64,000 bases of DNA from contig NZ_FOBH01000002.1 of the NCBI RefSeq assembly GCF_900109785.1, positions 1 to 64,000 on the forward strand, in the 5' to 3' direction. The stretch is from Nitrosovibrio tenuis (GTDB lineage: Bacteria; Pseudomonadota; Gammaproteobacteria; Burkholderiales; Nitrosomonadaceae). Shown piece by piece: positions 1 to 8,106 of the stretch. Position numbers and translations under genes: made by a program. The notes beneath the pieces are model-generated. The model did no database searches and had not been told where the DNA came from. It saw only the letters and a list, made by a program, of their open reading frames with translations. Position 1 is the stretch's first letter; each line of letters begins with the position of its first letter.

Positions 1-476
1 GGACAGACGAAGGCTGGTTGTATCTGGCCATCGTGCTCGACCTGTTCAACCGTGAAGTGGTCGGCTGGTCACTTAAAGCACGCATGACAGCAGACATCGT
101 AACCGATGCGCTGACCATGGCGTGGTTTCGCAGGAAACCGGCGGCGGGGCTGATCCACCACTCGGATCGGGGCAGTCAGTATGCCAGTCTTGCCTTCCAG
201 GACAAGCTGAGGGAATACGGTATGGTTTGCTCGATGAGCCGCAAGGGGAATTGTTGGGATAACGCCCCGACTGAAAGCTGGTTCAATAGTCTCAAGAACG
301 AGCGCGTGCATGGACTACGCTATAAAACACGAGCGGAGATGACAGCGGCAAGCTTCGAGTACATCGAGGTATTCTACAATCGGAGACGGCGACATTCGAC
401 CCTGGGCTACAAGTCACCGATGCAGTTCCTTGATGACTGGCTGGCTGCTCAGCGGAAGAAACAACTGTCAGCGTAA
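1..476 (+). CDS. IS3-family transposase OrfB, 3' part (cut by window start)
   Basis: This is the C-terminal part of an IS3-family DDE transposase. The reading frame is open from base 3, before the first possible start, and begins TDEGWLYLAIVLD, a typical stretch at the first catalytic Asp. The second catalytic Asp lies in HHSDRGSQYAS and the Glu in DNAPTESWFNSLKNE, so the rve integrase core is complete from the first Asp onward. The end (RRRHSTLGYKSP) is the usual family C-terminus. OrfA and the left end of the element lie outside the window. The visible part is intact, so the element may still be active if the rest is present. Confidence 0.92.
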   Translation, partial: TDEGWLYLAIVLDLFNREVVGWSLKARMTADIVTDALTMAWFRRKPAAGLIHHSDRGSQYASLAFQDKLREYGMVCSMSRKGNCWDNAPTESWFNSLKNERVHGLRYKTRAEMTAASFEYIEVFYNRRRRHSTLGYKSPMQFLDDWLAAQRKKQLSA

Positions 477-515
477 ATCACACCTGTTGGAAGACGAAAA
501 ACCAAGGGAACCTCA
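1..515 (+). mobile_element. Right part of an IS3-family insertion sequence
   Basis: After the transposase stop the sequence continues about 40 bases and ends in GGGAACCTCA at 506-515. Read from the other strand this begins TGAGGTTCCC, the TGA...TCA terminus common in IS3-family elements. The boundary at 515 is inferred, because the left end and any target duplication are outside the window. Confidence 0.6.
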
Positions 516-695
516 TTCGTTGCTAAGAAACACGATCACTGGATCGCCTTCCTTAAGCAAATTATCAGTCTGTTGATATAAGCACTTTAATTTGTCTTTC
601 GCAATAAGATAAGTTTTCTGGGGATCGTCCGCGCCATATCCAATAATTGGCAAAAAAATCAGACAAAATAATAATGCATAGTTAATACGAAACAT
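513..695 (-). CDS. Small secreted protein, probably truncated by the IS
   Basis: A 60-residue product with a clear signal peptide: a basic start, a hydrophobic core (YALLFCLIFLPIIG) and a likely cut before DDPQ. The remaining 38 residues contain one Cys and match no family I recognise. Its TGA stop (513-515) coincides with the inferred end of the neighbouring IS3 element. The natural C-terminus was therefore probably lost on insertion, with the IS end supplying the stop. Base composition is more AT-rich than in the rest of the window. The start at 695 is the only one that gives a signal peptide. Confidence 0.5.
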   Translation of the reverse strand: MFRINYALLFCLIFLPIIGYGADDPQKTYLIAKDKLKCLYQQTDNLLKEGDPVIVFLSNE

Positions 696-860
696 TTAAA
701 TGCCCTTAACAATAAATACATAAACATCAGCTGGTAAACCGATTCTTAAGCTACAGTTCGAGGAATTAATTTTAGCTGAACTTTGCTGAGACACTTGTTT
801 AAGTAATACCGAAACATGATTATGTTTACACTAGAAAAAAAGAGCCTATTTTTACAGCAA

Positions 861-1818
861 TCAAATCACAACCCGCTCAACCTCATCAAGCGACACCTGA
901 TCATTTCTCCGATCATAGAGTCCAGTCGTGCGCACACTTTCATGAGCTGCCATTTGCTGTGCTATTTCAAGTTTTCCACCATTGCGCAAATATTCTGTAA
1001 TGCCGGTAGCCCGGAAGGAGTGATTGCCAATCTTGGTAAAAATGGCCGCTTCAGCCGACCGACGGCGAATCATGCGAAGGCGTCAGCTTGGCTCATCGGG
1101 CGATCTGAAAGCTGGCCGGAGCGACGTGGCGCAGTACGAAACAGAATGCTCTGGCTTCCGTCAACTTGGCACCGTTGATATAAGCATGCAAGTATTCATC
1201 AAGATTATGGTGACAGGGCATTTCATGCCGCTTTTCGCCTTTCTCGTATAACCGTATCCAGGTGCGACGGCCCTGCACATAAACATCTTCCACTTTTATC
1301 TGAAGTGCAGCCCCAACTCTTGCAAAAGTGTAGACCATCAAACCAATTAAGGCGCGGTCGCGTAGTCCGACAAGAGTGCTAGTATCAATAGAATCGAGCA
1401 GAGCACGTGCTTCGTCTGCGGCTAGAACAGGCGTTTTTCCTTTTCTGACTGAATGCTTGGGACCGCGCACCGAACTCGCTGGATTGGTAGCGAGAACTTG
1501 GCCTACCACGAGCCAATCGAACAGCATACGGATTGCGGCCAAGTGTTGTTTAACGGAAGGGGCGGACAATCGCTGCCACAGAATTTCGATATAAGCTGCT
1601 ACATGCACCGGCTCGATATCGCTGAGTTCAGTTAACCCGTTAGCTTCGCACCAGGTCGCAAATTCTCCTACAGCCCAGGCTTACGCCTTACGCGTGTTGG
1701 GATTGCGGATATTGGCAGTAAAGAACTCGACGAAGCGTTTGCTGGCATCTGCAGTCGGCGAGAACAACGCCGGCAACGATACCGAGCTTTGAAGCGAAGA
1801 GTTCACGATCTGGGACAT
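861..1818 (-). pseudogene. Decayed tyrosine recombinase/integrase
   Basis: A phage-type integrase broken into pieces. The ATG at 1818 opens a 45-codon stretch (MSQIVNSSLQ...NTRKA) that meets an in-frame TAA at 1681-1683, where homologues would carry an aromatic residue. The frame then resumes through the N-terminal SAM-like domain and the catalytic Arg region (TFARVGAALQIKVEDV) until about 1140. A frameshift follows before LFRTAPRRSGQLSDRP, and a second near 1075 returns to IGNHSFRATGI (the H-x-x-R box) and TTGLYDRRND (the catalytic Tyr). All catalytic residues are still recognisable, so decay is recent. Its start overlaps the toxin stop by one base (TAATG). Confidence 0.85.
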
Positions 1819-2093
1819 TAACGATCCTCCCGGACATGCCAAAGCCGAAGGATATAAATCAGGTTTTCAGTAACTTCATAACGCAGTTCGTAATCACCCA
1901 CAATGACACGGCGTACACCGCGCGGGGCAAACTCTTCAAGTAACACCCCAAGCTGAGGATAGGTCAAAAGCTGCTCTGCGCCTACCACTAATTGCTTGAT
2001 CACTTTCGCTGCTGCGGCTCGGTTTACTGTTGCAAGAAAAGCATGAATGCGAACAAGGTCGCGCTCAGCACTAGCTGTCCATTTCAGGGCCAC
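1818..2093 (-). CDS. Type II toxin, RelE/ParE family
   Basis: A 91-residue ParE/RelE-fold protein. The helical N-terminus (WTASAERDLVRIHAFL) matches the family, as does the strand-rich C-terminus (GVRRVIVGDYELRYEV and IYILRLWHVRED). The start is a GTG three bases after the antitoxin stop, so the pair is translated as one unit. ParE members poison gyrase and RelE members cut mRNA on the ribosome; sequence alone does not decide which applies. The TAA stop overlaps the ATG of the decayed integrase, so this module was once co-transcribed with a recombinase. Confidence 0.85.
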   Translation of the reverse strand: MALKWTASAERDLVRIHAFLATVNRAAAAKVIKQLVVGAEQLLTYPQLGVLLEEFAPRGVRRVIVGDYELRYEVTENLIYILRLWHVREDR

Positions 2094-2096
2094 GGA

Positions 2097-2339
2097 TCAG
2101 GCCGACTTGTCGAGGCTTGTAGCCCAAGCATCAATTGAAGTGTGATCAACGATGCGACCAGCATCGACATCGGCCAAACCTTCCAATGTGAGCTGATGGC
2201 GTTTTGCTTCGAGTGCGACCCATGACGTCAAGGCCTGTTTGACGATCCACCCCTTGGGACGATCCAGACGAACAGCAAGTTGATCGATTTGTTCAGCAAG
2301 CTCATTGGGAATGTGAGCAGTGACGACGCGTGTATTCAT
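2097..2339 (-). CDS. CopG/ribbon-helix-helix antitoxin
   Basis: An 80-residue protein with an N-terminal ribbon-helix-helix fold. The strand TRVVTAHIP is followed by two helices (LAEQIDQLAVRLDRPKGWIV and QALTSWVAL). The acidic C-terminal tail would bind the downstream toxin. It is the first gene of the toxin-antitoxin operon and probably represses its own promoter in the AT-rich stretch just upstream (2340-2450). It is full length for this family. Confidence 0.82.
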   Translation of the reverse strand: MNTRVVTAHIPNELAEQIDQLAVRLDRPKGWIVKQALTSWVALEAKRHQLTLEGLADVDAGRIVDHTSIDAWATSLDKSA

Positions 2340-2938
2340 ACTAAACCTCTGTAGTCAACATAAATCATCTTTAATCAATAGTAATCAGAAATACTCGTGT
2401 TGTCTAGTCTCTGATTGGGTAAACCTAATTTAGATTCTACTAATTTATTATGAATGATAACGTCCTTTATCATTCCCAAAAGGAAGGCCTGCACGAAATC
2501 GCCCAGACTCAGACTGCAGCCGAAGCGATCTTCTCACTGCAAATGGTGCGGCCGCGCGGCGGGATGCAGACGTCCACCATGCGGTCGGGCATTAGCTCCA
2601 CTCCCCAATCCTCGTTGCACGAGGGGCGTTCCCTTTACCAGCACGCGCGCTGCGGAAGACCGTTTAGGAATTCCCCGGCAGGAATAAGTCCTGATTCCTG
2701 GTCACCGGTGCGCCGACACCAGGTACTCAGCCCTGCGTTACTGTATTATTTTCCAGCAATTCCGGATGGGGTTGTATACTTGAAAAAAGTGGCGTGATCG
2801 GGGCGGTAATCAGGGCAGGCGATAATGAGGACAGGCGGTCTCGTCATAGTGGACGGATCGTTATCTATGTTGGCTTTCTTCTTCTTATCCCATAGCGCAA
2901 GAAGGATTCCGCTCCGCTGATAACAATCAGGAACAATA
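2340..2938. other. 600-base non-coding stretch with inverted repeats
   Basis: No convincing gene. The first 110 bases are AT-rich and probably carry the antitoxin promoter. From about 2480 the sequence is GC-rich with several hairpins, including AGGAAT/ATTCCT (2680-2685 with 2694-2699) and CCTGGT/ACCAGG (2697-2702 with 2718-2723). A TTGTATAC sequence near 2773 could belong to a promoter for the alanine dehydrogenase gene. I compared it by eye with RNase P, tmRNA, SRP RNA and 5S signatures and found no match. Confidence 0.4.
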
Positions 2939-4057
2939 ATGCTGATCGGATTACCAAAAGAAACCAAGGATCATGAAACCCGGGTCGGGATGACCCCCAG
3001 TACTGTCAAAACCCTGACCCGGCATGGGCATCAGGTACTCGTACAGAGCGGCGCCGGAGAAGGCAGTTTTTTGGCGGATGCTGAATATCAGTCCGCCGGG
3101 GCCACGATCGTACCTCACGCTGAAGATGCCTGGGCGGCGCAAATGGTAGTGAAAGTCAAAGAGCCGACACCCGCTGAATATCATTATCTGCATCAGGACA
3201 TGATCCTGTTCACTTATCTTCATCTGGCTTCGGACAAGGCGCTTACCCATGCCCTGCTGGAAAGCGGCGCTACAGCCATAGCGTACGAAACAGTCCAGAC
3301 GGAAGGAGGTAAATTACCGCTTTTGACGCCCATGAGCGAAGTAGCGGGACGCATGGCCGTACTGGTTGGGGCGACCTACCTGCAAAGAACGCATGGCGGC
3401 CGTGGAGTCCTGATGGGTGGTGTTCCTGGCGTCGAACCGGCGAACGTCGTAATCCTGGGCGGTGGTATCGTTGGCACGAACGCGGCTCGCATCGCGGTTG
3501 GGTTCGGCGCGCAGGTCACTGTTCTCGATGTGAACCATGATCGCCTGAAATATCTGGATGATATTTATCGCGGTCAACTGCAGACGCGCTTCAGTGATGA
3601 ATATAATATTGAAGAGGCGATTTACCATGCGGACCTGATCATCGGCGCCGTACTCATTCCCGGCGGACGGGCGCCATGGCTGGTTACCTCTGCAATGCTG
3701 CCTAATATGCGGAAGGGTTCCGTAATCGTTGATGTGGCGGTTGATCAGGGGGGCTGTATAGAAACAACCCGGCCTACGACCCACAGCAATCCAACCTATG
3801 AGGTTGAGGGCGTGGTGCATTATTGTGTCGCGAACATGCCCAGCGCGGTGCCGCGCACGAGCACTTTTGCACTCAACATCCAGACGGCCATATATACGCT
3901 GCGCCTGGCCGATGAAGGGCTGGAGGCCATACGAAATAATCCAGCATTACAATATGGGCTAAACATACACAGAGGGGCAGTGACTTACCCGGCTATCGCC
4001 AAGGAGTTTGATATGAAATATACTGATCCTTTGCAGGCCCTTAAGCATGTTCAATAA
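2939..4057 (+). CDS. ald: Alanine dehydrogenase
   Basis: Converts L-alanine, NAD+ and water to pyruvate, ammonium and NADH, reversibly, in the cytoplasm. The 372 residues match the usual length. The start [10 protein letters not shown] and Arg15 (ETRVGMTP), Lys74 (VKVKEP) and His95 (TYLHLAS) are the known substrate-site residues. The NAD+ fold follows at about 168-200 ([17 protein letters not shown]). The C-terminal part ([19 protein letters not shown]) is conserved. A weak purine-rich site (AGGAA) precedes the ATG. The gene stands alone between the toxin-antitoxin scar and a PEP-CTERM gene. In an ammonia oxidiser it could serve nitrogen assimilation or alanine breakdown; the sequence does not say which. 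Confidence 0.96.
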   Translation: MLIGLPKETKDHETRVGMTPSTVKTLTRHGHQVLVQSGAGEGSFLADAEYQSAGATIVPHAEDAWAAQMVVKVKEPTPAEYHYLHQDMILFTYLHLASDKALTHALLESGATAIAYETVQTEGGKLPLLTPMSEVAGRMAVLVGATYLQRTHGGRGVLMGGVPGVEPANVVILGGGIVGTNAARIAVGFGAQVTVLDVNHDRLKYLDDIYRGQLQTRFSDEYNIEEAIYHADLIIGAVLIPGGRAPWLVTSAMLPNMRKGSVIVDVAVDQGGCIETTRPTTHSNPTYEVEGVVHYCVANMPSAVPRTSTFALNIQTAIYTLRLADEGLEAIRNNPALQYGLNIHRGAVTYPAIAKEFDMKYTDPLQALKHVQ

Positions 4058-4084
4058 ATATTTATACATCCGGAGGCAAGTAAA

Positions 4085-5017
4085 ATGAACTTTAAACATC
4101 CTCTAGTTTTCGGTGGGTTGCTTGCCTCATTTCTCACCATCAGTCAGACCGCTTCAGCCAATGTAAACATCGTTTTCGATTATCGGTATGACAGCTCCGG
4201 TTTTTTTACCGGCGCGAACAGCTCACGGCAAAATTTGCTGAATGATGCCGCCTCAGTATTTGAAAACCGTTTTCAGGACAACCTGACCGCGATCACTTCC
4301 GCCGGATCAAACCACTTTAATGCAAGTTTTTTCGAACCGGATAATGGGAACAACATCACTATTCCCAACTTCAGCGTTGCCGCAGATCAGATCGTTGTTT
4401 TTGTTGGAGCACATAATCTCGGCAACACCCTTGCAGAGGGCGGCTCGGGCGGGTTCTCCAGCGGCGGCTCCGGCAGTTTCCTCGACAATGCTGCCAGCAG
4501 GGGACAGGCGGGAGCACTGTTGCCGGTTCAGACGGATTTTGGTCCATGGGGCGGCGCAATATCTTTTAACAGTACTTCAAACTGGTATTTCGACCCCGAT
4601 ACCAGGACCGATGAATCCTTTGCCAACCAATATGATTTTTATTCCGTAGCAACACATGAGCTCGGTCATGTGCTCGGTTTTGGTACTTCTCAATCTTTTA
4701 CCAACCTGAATTCCGGCGGCCTGTTTACAGGTACTGCCGTTCACGACCTGCTTGGGTACAATCCGCCTTTATCCTCCGACGGGGGCCATTGGCAACAGGG
4801 CCTGACCTATCTGGGGCAGGAAGTCGCGATGGACCCGTCGATCTTGGCTGGGCAGCGCAAGCATTTTACTGAGCTTGATTATGCCGCCATGAAAGATATC
4901 GGCTGGCAAGTCGCTCCCATACCCGAGGCTGAAGTATGGGCCATGATGATAGCCGGGTTGGGCTTGCTTGGCTGGCGCCTGCGCTCGCAACGCAGGGATA
5001 GTAGCTGTGAACTGTGA
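4085..5017 (+). CDS. PEP-CTERM metalloprotease-like secreted protein
   Basis: A 310-residue exported protein. A signal peptide (residues 1-25, cut after SANV or ASAN) is followed by a zincin-like domain with HELGHVLGFG at 191-200. This resembles the HExxHxxGxxH motif of matrixins, but position 201 is Thr, so the third zinc ligand must come from elsewhere; the GGHW motif further on is a candidate. The region EVAMDPSILAGQ...LDYAAMKDIGW is typical of PEP-CTERM metalloproteases of the NF038122 type. The tail has PIPEAEVWAMM, a hydrophobic helix and a basic end (RLRSQRR), the exosortase sorting signal. No exosortase gene is in the window. A strong GGAGG site precedes the ATG. Confidence 0.88.
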   Translation: MNFKHPLVFGGLLASFLTISQTASANVNIVFDYRYDSSGFFTGANSSRQNLLNDAASVFENRFQDNLTAITSAGSNHFNASFFEPDNGNNITIPNFSVAADQIVVFVGAHNLGNTLAEGGSGGFSSGGSGSFLDNAASRGQAGALLPVQTDFGPWGGAISFNSTSNWYFDPDTRTDESFANQYDFYSVATHELGHVLGFGTSQSFTNLNSGGLFTGTAVHDLLGYNPPLSSDGGHWQQGLTYLGQEVAMDPSILAGQRKHFTELDYAAMKDIGWQVAPIPEAEVWAMMIAGLGLLGWRLRSQRRDSSCEL

Positions 5018-5327
5018 ATAGATTCTTGACGCTGGGTTGATAATTTTATTGCCAGACGTGCATTTCACGGGGAGCTTGCTCACGGGGTCGACGAATATCC
5101 TGCATAGGCGAAAACTCGCCCTTTTCATTGATTTATTGATTTTCCTGGATTATTGTTAATCCGCGGAAATTCTCTTTCATATCGGCAAGCGCCGAAATCA
5201 GAAGCAATTACATTCACGCATCCGGGGTTCTTACACCGCGCTGCACATTCCGCAGTAGGCTGTCAGTGCGTCGTTGATCCCTTGCCTACTTGGCAAGTTA
5301 CCGGCAGCAACTTACCGGCAAAAACAC
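5018..5327. other. Intergenic stretch without a gene
   Basis: About 310 bases between the metalloprotease and antiporter genes. The first half is AT-rich (around 5127-5160) and could hold a promoter. A short direct repeat of TTACCGGCA occurs just before the antiporter start (about 5299 and 5312). I see no RNA gene or conserved ORF. Confidence 0.4.
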
Positions 5328-7055
5328 ATGCCCCATAGTGTTACCCTGATCACTACCATTGCCGTCAGTTTCGGTCTCGCGCTGCTTATGGGGCTGATCG
5401 CCCACCGGCTGAAGCTACCGGTATTGGTTGGGTATCTGACCGCAGGCGTCATTCTCGGCTCCAATACGCCTGGCTTCGTGGCCGATATCGAACTGTCGGG
5501 GCAATTGGCGGAAATTGGCGTTATCCTGCTGATGTTCGGGGTGGGCCTGCACTTTTCCTTGAACGATCTGTTGGCCGTCCGGCGTATCGCCGTGCCTGGC
5601 GCAATCGTGCAGATTGCGGCGGCAACCGCATTCGGCGCCATAGTCGCTCATGCCTGGGGTTGGAACATGGGCGTCGCGATTGTCTTTGGCGTGGCGCTTT
5701 CCACAGCCAGCACAGTCGTATTGTTGCGGGCACTGGAGCAGCGGGGTTTGCTCAAGTCGGTCAACGGGTCGATTGCACTTGGCTGGCTGGTGGTCGAGGA
5801 TCTTGCGATGGTCCTGGTTCTCGTTCTATTGCCACCGCTCTCGGGGTGGTTGGGTGGAAATGCCGACACTGCCGCAGAGATATCCGGTTCAGGTCTGTTC
5901 ATGACGCTTTTGGTCACATTCGGCAAGGTGGCAATCTTTATTGCGCTCATGCTTATTGTCGGGAAGCGGGTTTTCCCCTGGTTGCTTTGGCATGTCGCCA
6001 GCACTAACTCGACCGAGCTTTTTATTCTAAGCGTCATTGCAGTGGCGATCGGAATCGCGTACGGCTCCGCTATGCTCTTCGGGGTCTCCTTCGCGCTCGG
6101 TGCTTTTTTCGCCGGCATGGTAATGAGAGAGTCCGACTTGAGCCATCGGGCCGCTCAGGAATCCTTGCCGCTTCGTGATGCTTTTTCTGTTTTGTTCTTC
6201 GTGTCGGTAGGGATGCTGTTCGATCCGAAGGTGCTTGTAGAACAACCCTTCCGTGTTGTTGCGACGCTTGCCATCATCATCATCGGAAAATCGCTGGCTG
6301 CCTTTTTTCTGGTGCTTCTTTTCCGTTACCCCTTGAATACGGCACTCACGGTCTCGGCCAGTCTTGCACAGATCGGTGAATTCTCATTTATACTGGCAGC
6401 GCTTGGCGTATCGCTCGGGCTTCTGCCGGTTGAGGCTCAAAGCCTTATCGTGGCAGGGGCTTTCATCTCGATTACGTTAAATCCGCTGGTGTTCCGTGTG
6501 ATTGAACCGGCTCAAGCCTGGATACGCTCCCGTTCCAGCCTGGCCCGCATCCTGGAGCGTTCCGACGATCCGCTGGCGGAATTGCCAACAACGGTTGCGT
6601 CGAGCTATGTTACCAACCATGTGGTGCTTGTGGGATATGGCCGTGTTGGGCGGCGCATTGGTGAAGCTCTGGCCGAACAGGGACTGCCGCTGGTTGTCGC
6701 GGAGCAAAACCGGGATATGGTCGAGGCATTGCGCAAGCGTGGAACTCATGCCGTGGCGGGCGACGCTGCCGAACCGGCTGTGCTGATACAGGCCCATGTC
6801 GCTCGAGCCGCTATGCTGGTGATTGCGGTTCCCGACACGCTACGTGCCCGCCGGATGATAGAAATTGCGCGCATGCTCAACCCCCCGATCGAGATTATGG
6901 TGCGCACGCATAACGAAGAAGAGGCGGCTCTGCTACGCAAGGAAAGCGATGCGACAGTATTTTTGGGTGAGCACGAGCTCGCCCTCAGCATGACACGCCT
7001 GGTGATGGAAAAAATACGCCCCGCCCCCAGCGAAAAAAGACGCGAGGCCGGTTGA
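5328..7055 (+). CDS. CPA2-family cation:proton antiporter, YbaL/KefB type
   Basis: A 575-residue inner-membrane antiporter with a regulatory nucleotide-binding domain. The first about 385 residues form the Na+/H+ exchanger fold with a dozen or so membrane helices (LITTIAVSFGLALLMGLIAH at the start). A TrkA-N (RCK) domain follows, beginning NHVVLVGYGRVGRRIGEALA, a Rossmann glycine motif that binds NAD(H) or a nucleotide. The order matches E. coli YbaL and the Kef potassium-efflux proteins. No KefF/KefG-like partner is adjacent. I chose the ATG at 5328, which puts MPHSVTLI at the N-terminus; an upstream TTG at 5274 would add 18 residues unlike the family. Confidence 0.9.
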   Translation: MPHSVTLITTIAVSFGLALLMGLIAHRLKLPVLVGYLTAGVILGSNTPGFVADIELSGQLAEIGVILLMFGVGLHFSLNDLLAVRRIAVPGAIVQIAAATAFGAIVAHAWGWNMGVAIVFGVALSTASTVVLLRALEQRGLLKSVNGSIALGWLVVEDLAMVLVLVLLPPLSGWLGGNADTAAEISGSGLFMTLLVTFGKVAIFIALMLIVGKRVFPWLLWHVASTNSTELFILSVIAVAIGIAYGSAMLFGVSFALGAFFAGMVMRESDLSHRAAQESLPLRDAFSVLFFVSVGMLFDPKVLVEQPFRVVATLAIIIIGKSLAAFFLVLLFRYPLNTALTVSASLAQIGEFSFILAALGVSLGLLPVEAQSLIVAGAFISITLNPLVFRVIEPAQAWIRSRSSLARILERSDDPLAELPTTVASSYVTNHVVLVGYGRVGRRIGEALAEQGLPLVVAEQNRDMVEALRKRGTHAVAGDAAEPAVLIQAHVARAAMLVIAVPDTLRARRMIEIARMLNPPIEIMVRTHNEEEAALLRKESDATVFLGEHELALSMTRLVMEKIRPAPSEKRREAG

Positions 7056-7157
7056 GATTAAAATAGTGTGAAATGACCGCCAGTTCGAGCCTGCTATAAG
7101 GCTCCCTCGAACTGAACATGGTCTGGTGAGCGATTGAAGGGCATAGGAGATACCAGC

Positions 7158-7511
7158 ATGAGTGACAGGATCACCATTTACCAGAAACCCACTTGCAGTA
7201 AATGCAGGGCAACGCTCACTCTGCTCAAGGAGAGCGGGGAAGAGTTCGATGCCGTCAATTATTATGAAACGCCCCTGAATGCCGGACAACTACGTGAACT
7301 GATCGACAAGCTTGGGATCCCCGCACGGGCCATATTGCGGAGCGATGAACCCCTGTTCCGCAGCCTCAAGCTCGCCGAGCGGCAGCTTTCGGATGATGAA
7401 TTGATCAGGATCATGGTGGAAAATCCGGACCTGATTCAACGTCCAATTGTCGTGCGCGGTGAACAGGCTGTATTATGCCGTCCTCCGGAGAATGTCACGA
7501 AATTGTTGTAA
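7158..7511 (+). CDS. ArsC/Spx-family thioredoxin-fold reductase
   Basis: A 117-residue protein of the glutaredoxin-linked arsenate reductase family. The nucleophile loop is YQKPTCSKCRATL, with a CxxC in place of the simple Cys-X-X-S/R loop of E. coli ArsC. The family's second site, QRPIVVRGEQAVLCRPPE, contains the conserved RPIV segment. The ATG at 7158 is preceded by AGGAGA at good spacing; a longer reading from 7134 lacks such a site. No arsR, arsB or acr3 gene is nearby, so arsenate may not be the real substrate. A general thiol-reductase role is equally possible. Confidence 0.85.
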   Translation: MSDRITIYQKPTCSKCRATLTLLKESGEEFDAVNYYETPLNAGQLRELIDKLGIPARAILRSDEPLFRSLKLAERQLSDDELIRIMVENPDLIQRPIVVRGEQAVLCRPPENVTKLL

Positions 7512-7647
7512 AGGGCAATGATGAGATAGTGGTATAAAGCAGATTTGCACAGTTCAGTTTTTCGCAAGTTATATGCGGTCGATGGTAGTTGCGCCTGGAA
7601 ATGCATGGTCGGGCGTACAGACCTGTCCAGATCTTCCAAGAGACGAG

Positions 7648-8106
7648 ATGATAATGAATAGCAGATCAATCGGTATAACCAGTATAGCCGGCTTCACGGG
7701 AGCCGTGGAACTGTTTGCCTCGCTTGTTCTAGCGGTTCTCCTGGGATTACCAGCCAGCGCAGCGCAAGCCGAATGCGCTGGATGTCTGTGTCCGGGCAAC
7801 CCGTGTAACTTATGTCCTTTACCGCCGGTAAAAAACAATACCCCGGTTTCGGGCGAATCAGACACATGCCTAAAAATTCGGGAAAAAGTGGCCCCGGTTT
7901 CAAAAAATACCGAGCCGAATGAGCATTATGCAAGCCTGCACAATTCGATCAGGGAGTGCGTCAGAAACGGTGGCGATGTCCTTATGAATTCGCGCCGGAG
8001 CCAGGAATTTCCCTCCAAGCATTATTGCAAGCCCTACGTTTCGTCCGCCAAGACAAATCCAAAACAAGCTACTGACCCGTCAGGACAAAATCAGGAAAGA
8101 AAATGA
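7648..8106 (+). CDS. Cysteine-rich secreted protein leading the glrK operon
   Basis: A 152-residue protein I do not recognise. It has an N-terminal signal sequence or anchor (LFASLVLAVLLGLPASAAQA). A dense Cys cluster follows at once (ECAGCLCPGNPCNLCPLPP), with five Cys in about 16 residues, and three more Cys lie further on. The C-terminal end is polar and rich in Lys, Gln and Asn. Its stop overlaps the start of the histidine kinase gene (ATGA), so the two are translationally coupled. It could be a periplasmic accessory to the sensor, for example a metal- or redox-responsive partner; this is inference from position only. An ATG two codons downstream (7654) is an alternative start. Confidence 0.7.
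   Translation: MIMNSRSIGITSIAGFTGAVELFASLVLAVLLGLPASAAQAECAGCLCPGNPCNLCPLPPVKNNTPVSGESDTCLKIREKVAPVSKNTEPNEHYASLHNSIRECVRNGGDVLMNSRRSQEFPSKHYCKPYVSSAKTNPKQATDPSGQNQERK

Noticed and set aside
2450-2797. Plus-strand open frame of 115 codons upstream of ald
   Set aside because: Low-complexity product, no ribosome site and no recognisable domain; treated as non-coding.
7511-7647. Possible sigma54 promoter before the glrK operon (GG and GC pairs near 7530-7545)
   Set aside because: The spacing between the GG and GC elements is too long for the -24/-12 consensus.
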